Positions 42,441-45,995 of a stretch of 45,995 nt of DNA are shown here, in pieces (position 1 is the stretch's first letter; every line of letters begins with the position of its first letter). Made by a program: the position numbers and the translations under genes. The stretch covers positions 1 to 45,995 of IMG/VR virus record IMGVR_UViG_3300018080_003996; one strand, given 5' to 3'. The notes below the pieces were generated by a model that was given only the letters and a program-made list of their open reading frames with translations, did no database searches and was not told the DNA's origin. This DNA is from a virus.

Positions 42441-43268
42441 ATGTCTCGGCAACCGACAGACCTGTTGATGGATTGTGTCCAATCGCTGGAGGAGAAACTT
42501 CACGAACGAGTCGATCCGTCCAGCGTCACAGATCAGGTCTGTGGCATGTGTCGCAATCCTACGTGTAGGCGAGCCGGGTGGGCAGAGTCGCAGTGGCAAC
42601 ATCGGATGGATACGCAGGTAGAGCGGTTGCTCAACAACCCTCGGTTCTCAGATCTGGCGTTGCCTCGGCATCTGATGATCCACCAAGAGGAGTGGAAGGA
42701 CTTGTCTCGCAAGGCGATGAAACTCGACATCGCTGCGCGGCGTGGCGACTGGACGCCAGTGACGGATGACGACTTGCCTTCCGATGGACGGTTGGAGGTT
42801 AGCTCTGAGGAGAGCGCCAACGCAGTCGATATCGCGCTGGAAGCCCTGGCCAAGAAGAAAGGCAAGACACGTCCGCAGGTTCCTCGGCTCGTAGGTGGTG
42901 TGGAAGACCCAACGACAGAGGGCACGCCGGAGCCTTCCACGGGGCCACCAACGCAGGCTCAAAAGAAGGTCGAGAAGATGACGGAAGATCTCGGGCTTTC
43001 GGTTGAGCAAGACGAGCCCTTTGCCGAAGAACCAGTCCCTGATCCTGAGCCCAAGCCCAAGCCCAAGCCCAAGCCAGTAGCCAAGCCGAGACCGTCTCCA
43101 CAACCGGTGCCAGGAAACACACCGGTTCCGCGCGAGGGCATCATGGTCGATGGTGGTCCGCCGCCATCGTCACAACCTGCCGCAGATCCGTGGGCTCCGA
43201 AGAAGGAACGTGTCGTCAAGCCGCATTCGACGGTTCGAATGGGCGTCAAGGATGAGAAGGATGAGTGA
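42441..43268 (+). CDS. Protein with Cys cluster and Lys-Pro repeats, 275 aa
   Basis: ATG 42441 follows TTTAGAGG. An N-terminal region has C34-x2-C37-x4-C42 (VCGMCRNPTCRRAGW), probably a small metal knuckle. A helical middle (about 50-115) follows. The second half is low-complexity, with Lys-Pro and Glu-Pro runs (PEPKPKPKPKP), and ends basic. Together with the previous gene it forms a pair of oppositely charged Pro-rich proteins next to the polymerase. Function unknown. It overlaps the next gene by eight bases. Confidence 0.6.
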   Translation: MSRQPTDLLMDCVQSLEEKLHERVDPSSVTDQVCGMCRNPTCRRAGWAESQWQHRMDTQVERLLNNPRFSDLALPRHLMIHQEEWKDLSRKAMKLDIAARRGDWTPVTDDDLPSDGRLEVSSEESANAVDIALEALAKKKGKTRPQVPRLVGGVEDPTTEGTPEPSTGPPTQAQKKVEKMTEDLGLSVEQDEPFAEEPVPDPEPKPKPKPKPVAKPRPSPQPVPGNTPVPREGIMVDGGPPPSSQPAADPWAPKKERVVKPHSTVRMGVKDEKDE

Positions 43269-44370
43269 GGTCGATCCCAAGCTATGGGCTGCCATCGGCC
43301 GACTCTCGGCGTCTGTGAAAGATCTCGATCCTCGGATCGCCGCGTTGTTGGAGCAGCTAGAGCAGGGTGTCCACGAAGAACAAGTGCTTGCCGATCTGGT
43401 CAAGCTGGTTGCAGAAGATCCCGAGCTTGGTCGTCGCATCGAGGAAGCTGCGCGTACCGAGTTTCAGCCGTTGCAAAACGAGACGGCCGAGGATATCGAA
43501 GAGTCTATTACAGCACTTCGCAACCTCAAGGACCGACAACAAGCCCTACGGGATCTGAATTTCGAGGAAGAGGATTTGGTGTTCCATCCCGAGGGCACCG
43601 GCCTTCCGCAACTTCACCCTCTGGTGATGGGCTACATCATCGAACGACTGCAATTCGATGATGACATTCCCGAGCTACGCACGGGGAGCTTGCCTGTGGG
43701 TGCTCCTCCGGCTGTTCCCGTCGAAAGTGCTGTCCGAGATCCCGCAGTGTTGGGAGCCCAGCTTGAGAAGGCTTCTCAGGAGGTCCGAGAAGAGCTAGAC
43801 GGTGCGCAACGCGAGAAGATGAAGGAACTAGAGGCCCTGGAGCCGGAGCTACAGGAAGCTGCGCTGGTCCCGCAGGGAAAGGAGAAATTCCTCGCGGTGG
43901 CCGAGGGCAGGGTCGGCGTGCCAGGATACCGAGCGGGACATAGGGCGGCTTTGCGGAAGGTCGAGCTAGACGACCAAGCCATCGTCCACATGACCGAGGA
44001 TCTGCGGCAGAAGTACGCCCACAAGGCTCTCACGTCCACCCAGGGACGCCGGAGCGCTGTCCCGGTCATCGGAGCCCTGGTCCAGAGGGAGCTAGTCCAG
44101 AAGGGCTACAAGGTCACGTTAGACGGCCCGGAGACGCTGCTGGAGGAGCCCATCGCGGAGGCTTCCTGGGCTCTTTCCATGGAAGCCGCGGTGGCGGAAA
44201 CCCAAGGTCACTTCTCATTCATCGACAACGCCGCCAAGGTGCTTTCGATGCATCTCGATCGGACTCTGGCCGAGGAAGGTGTGTTGCAGATTTTGCTGCA
44301 CATCGAGCCGATCAACGAGATCGCGAAACGCCGGGTGGGGTGGGAAGCGAAGGCCGTTGCTTGTCAGTGA
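43261..44370 (+). CDS. Unknown largely helical protein, 369 aa
   Basis: ATG 43261 follows GATGAGAAGG. The protein is acidic and Leu/Glu/Ala rich. It has coiled-coil-like helices at about 20-110 and 150-205 (QLEKASQEVREELDGAQREK), then a mixed domain (about 220-360) without recognisable motifs. No Cys occurs before the last residues. Its stop overlaps the next start as GTGA. A scaffold-like or regulatory role is possible only by composition. Confidence 0.6.
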   Translation: MSEVDPKLWAAIGRLSASVKDLDPRIAALLEQLEQGVHEEQVLADLVKLVAEDPELGRRIEEAARTEFQPLQNETAEDIEESITALRNLKDRQQALRDLNFEEEDLVFHPEGTGLPQLHPLVMGYIIERLQFDDDIPELRTGSLPVGAPPAVPVESAVRDPAVLGAQLEKASQEVREELDGAQREKMKELEALEPELQEAALVPQGKEKFLAVAEGRVGVPGYRAGHRAALRKVELDDQAIVHMTEDLRQKYAHKALTSTQGRRSAVPVIGALVQRELVQKGYKVTLDGPETLLEEPIAEASWALSMEAAVAETQGHFSFIDNAAKVLSMHLDRTLAEEGVLQILLHIEPINEIAKRRVGWEAKAVACQ

Positions 44371-44801
44371 GCGTCAAGGACAAGCGATTGTGGACTTTCA
44401 TCGTTCGCGGTGGGGAGCAAATCGTGCTCCAGCCGAAGGGCAACATCCCCGAGGAACACGAGGGTGGCCGTTCCGTCATGCGTTTCGTGCTCACGGATGA
44501 GGATGCAGAGGCGACCGAGACGCTGCTCAAAAATCACGGCTGCGAGGTCGAGAAGTCCACGGTCCGGCAAACGGATGAGCAGGAGAAAGAGCGGCAGGAG
44601 CTAGCTGGGGTCATGCGCGATGAGATGGTGTTTCCGAGCACCGCATGTCTCGCGTGTACGTTCTTCGATCCTCACATCGAGGGTAACTGTGGCGTGACTG
44701 GATGGGCGCCCGAGAGTGTCGAGTCGTTGCTGGAGCATCGCGACAAGGCAAAGACCGATCTGGCCGAGTGTCCTTTGGAGAAGTATCTGGAGGTCCAGTG
44801 A
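44367..44801 (+). CDS. Unknown protein with C-terminal Cys motif, 144 aa
   Basis: GTG 44367 overlaps the previous stop. The first about 70 residues are strand rich. A charged helix (DEQEKERQELAGVMRDEM) follows, then a Cys segment (CLACTFFDPHIEGNCGV and later C) that could bind a metal. The stop overlaps the methyltransferase start. No family recognised. Confidence 0.6.
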   Translation: MSVKDKRLWTFIVRGGEQIVLQPKGNIPEEHEGGRSVMRFVLTDEDAEATETLLKNHGCEVEKSTVRQTDEQEKERQELAGVMRDEMVFPSTACLACTFFDPHIEGNCGVTGWAPESVESLLEHRDKAKTDLAECPLEKYLEVQ

Positions 44802-45601
44802 GTCACGAGATCAAGCTCATGGACGCCATGGAGGGGCTGAAGTTGTTGGCCTCGGGCTCTGTGGACATGATCGTCACGGATCCTCCGTATGAGTCGCTCG
44901 AAAAGTGGAGGGCAATGGGCACGACCACTCGACTCAAGAAGTCCAAGCAGTCGAGCAACGAGTGGTTCCCGACCGTCCCCAACTCCTACTTCCCACCGTT
45001 TTTCGCTGAATGTCATCGAGTGCTTCGCTCGGGCACGGACATGTACATCATGTGCGATGAGGAGACGGGCGACATTCTGAAGCCGATGTTGCGGGAGGTT
45101 GGTTTCGAGCTACGGAAATCGCTTGTCTGGCACAAGGTCGGCAAAGAGGTTGACCAGATCTGTCCTCATTGCAAGCGCGTTTGCGGTCAGGAGTTTTCGC
45201 CTGGTGTGCCGGGCATGGGCTATCCGTTCCGCAGCCAGTGGGAGATGATCTTGCTCGCGCGCAAGGGCAAGCGTCCAATGCCCAAGGACAAGAGCGTGCG
45301 CAACGTTCTTCCCGTTCCGTGGATCAAGCGTAAAGACGCATTCCCCACCGAGAAACCAGTGGAGTTGTGCGAAGTTTTGATCAGGCAGTCGAGTGAAGAA
45401 GGAGAGCTAGTGCTCGACCCGTTCGCGGGCTCGGGGTCGGCTGGGGAGGCTGCCTACCGGCTCAAGCGAAACTTTCTCGGTTTCGATGTCGAGCAGAAAG
45501 CTCTCGACTACTTCAATGCACGCAAGCAGACGTGGAATGGTGTTGGTTCGGCGGTTTCCGCCGAGCCGTTGGTTTTCAAGTTTTTCGGGAGAAAGCCATG
45601 A
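44798..45601 (+). CDS. Beta-class DNA methyltransferase, intact, 267 aa
   Basis: GTG 44798 overlaps the previous stop and follows TCTGGAGGTCCA. The complete motif set is present in beta order: motif IV DPPY (D28-Y31), the HRVLRSGTDMYIM strand, a recognition region with CPHC and a later C, motif X AFPTEKPVELCEVL, motif I D207-PFAGSGSAG, and FLGFDVE (motif II). It should methylate adenine N6 or cytosine N4 in DNA, perhaps to shield phage DNA. In contrast to the cluster at 26711-31810 it is whole. The stop overlaps the next ATG. Confidence 0.92.
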   Translation: MSHEIKLMDAMEGLKLLASGSVDMIVTDPPYESLEKWRAMGTTTRLKKSKQSSNEWFPTVPNSYFPPFFAECHRVLRSGTDMYIMCDEETGDILKPMLREVGFELRKSLVWHKVGKEVDQICPHCKRVCGQEFSPGVPGMGYPFRSQWEMILLARKGKRPMPKDKSVRNVLPVPWIKRKDAFPTEKPVELCEVLIRQSSEEGELVLDPFAGSGSAGEAAYRLKRNFLGFDVEQKALDYFNARKQTWNGVGSAVSAEPLVFKFFGRKP

Positions 45602-45995
45602 GTTTGACGAGGAACCCAGCGGGAGCAATCGCAGGTCGCGGAGCTTCATGGACGCAGTGTAGCACGGTCGGGCCGTATGGTCGGTGCGTAGAACAAGAGG
45701 GACATGAAGGCAAATGCACAACCTTCATCAGTGGTCGTACAGTGCCCGAATCTCCGTTGCCAGGCGCGTTGAAGGGTGTTGCCAATGCGCTCAGGGATGC
45801 GCAACTGGATTCGTACTACGAGCCGTTTCTCTTCGATGCGCTCAGCGATCTCATGCGTGCAATAGGACGGCCGGACGCTGCCAGTGCTGCTGATCGGTTG
45901 AAGGCCGACCCGAGCTACGACAGAGGCTACGAGGATGGTCGTGAGGCAGCCTACTATGAAGGCTACGATGAAGGATATGATGAAGGAGAGCAAAA
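45598..45995 (+). CDS. Unknown protein, cut by the window end
   Basis: ATG 45598 overlaps the methyltransferase stop, after GGGAGAAAGCC. The frame is open to the last base (132 complete codons). The N-terminal part has a Cys pair (C21, C30) and C40 in a short Gly-rich region, then a helical stretch. The visible end is a repeat of Tyr, Asp/Glu and Gly (GYEDGREAAYYEGYDEGYDE), an acidic, aromatic low-complexity tail. No family recognised. Confidence 0.65.
   Translation, partial: MSLTRNPAGAIAGRGASWTQCSTVGPYGRCVEQEGHEGKCTTFISGRTVPESPLPGALKGVANALRDAQLDSYYEPFLFDALSDLMRAIGRPDAASAADRLKADPSYDRGYEDGREAAYYEGYDEGYDEGEQ

Overview
The window looks like part of the genome of a large tailed double-stranded DNA bacteriophage, or a closely related prophage. 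The evidence is long virion-type proteins, a membrane/lysis-type gene, a phage-style replication set and dense head-to-tail packing with ATGA/GTGA overlaps. Almost every gene lies on the + strand. The one clear exception is a homing-endonuclease gene. By eye the DNA is fairly GC-rich (high fifties per cent), with AT-richer patches at the inserted endonuclease genes, the intein and one end of a structural gene. The host cannot be named from the sequence. No tRNA, rRNA or CRISPR array was seen.

Layout. (1) 1-12271: four large beta-rich virion-type proteins, the first cut by the window edge. (2) 12274-13265: a small protein with a HeH/SAP-like end and a signal-peptide/three-helix membrane protein, closed by a Rho-independent terminator. 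(3) 13345-19508: short unknown genes around a WGR-PARP ADP-ribosyltransferase, behind which a reverse-strand HNH endonuclease has inserted. (4) 19537-22522: a full-length GroEL-like chaperonin, a peptidoglycan-binding-type protein and an unknown protein. (5) 22571-26714: a SNF2-type ATPase, a zinc-containing candidate helicase loader and a DnaB-like helicase. (6) 26711-31810: a methyltransferase cluster. It has an N-terminal beta-class half, an HNH gene, an MT-A70-like enzyme, a protein with a twin-arginine leader, and two paralogous target-recognition-like modules, the second fused to a motif X/I half. (7) 31855-37547: small zinc proteins, an NAD+-dependent DNA ligase split in two by a PD-(D/E)xK-type endonuclease gene, and a stand-alone CHC2 zinc protein. 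(8) 37569-41768: a family A DNA polymerase carrying a 422-residue LAGLIDADG intein. (9) 41768-45995: Pro/Glu-rich and unknown proteins, an intact beta-class methyltransferase and a final gene cut by the window.

How it works together. The right half is a replication and DNA-modification block (helicase, loader, CHC2 protein, polymerase, ligase, methyltransferases). It is heavily colonised by homing elements of at least three nuclease folds. Five intergenic sites share an identically spaced 29-bp motif, GTAAACTTC-N11-SGCGTAGAG, which I read as a phage-specific promoter. Weaker relatives precede the chaperonin, the SNF2 gene, the CHC2 gene and the 17963 gene. The best candidates for unusual biology are the phage WGR-PARP, the split ligase, the dismembered methyltransferase and the shared promoter motif, which often sits so close to the start codon that leaderless mRNAs are likely.
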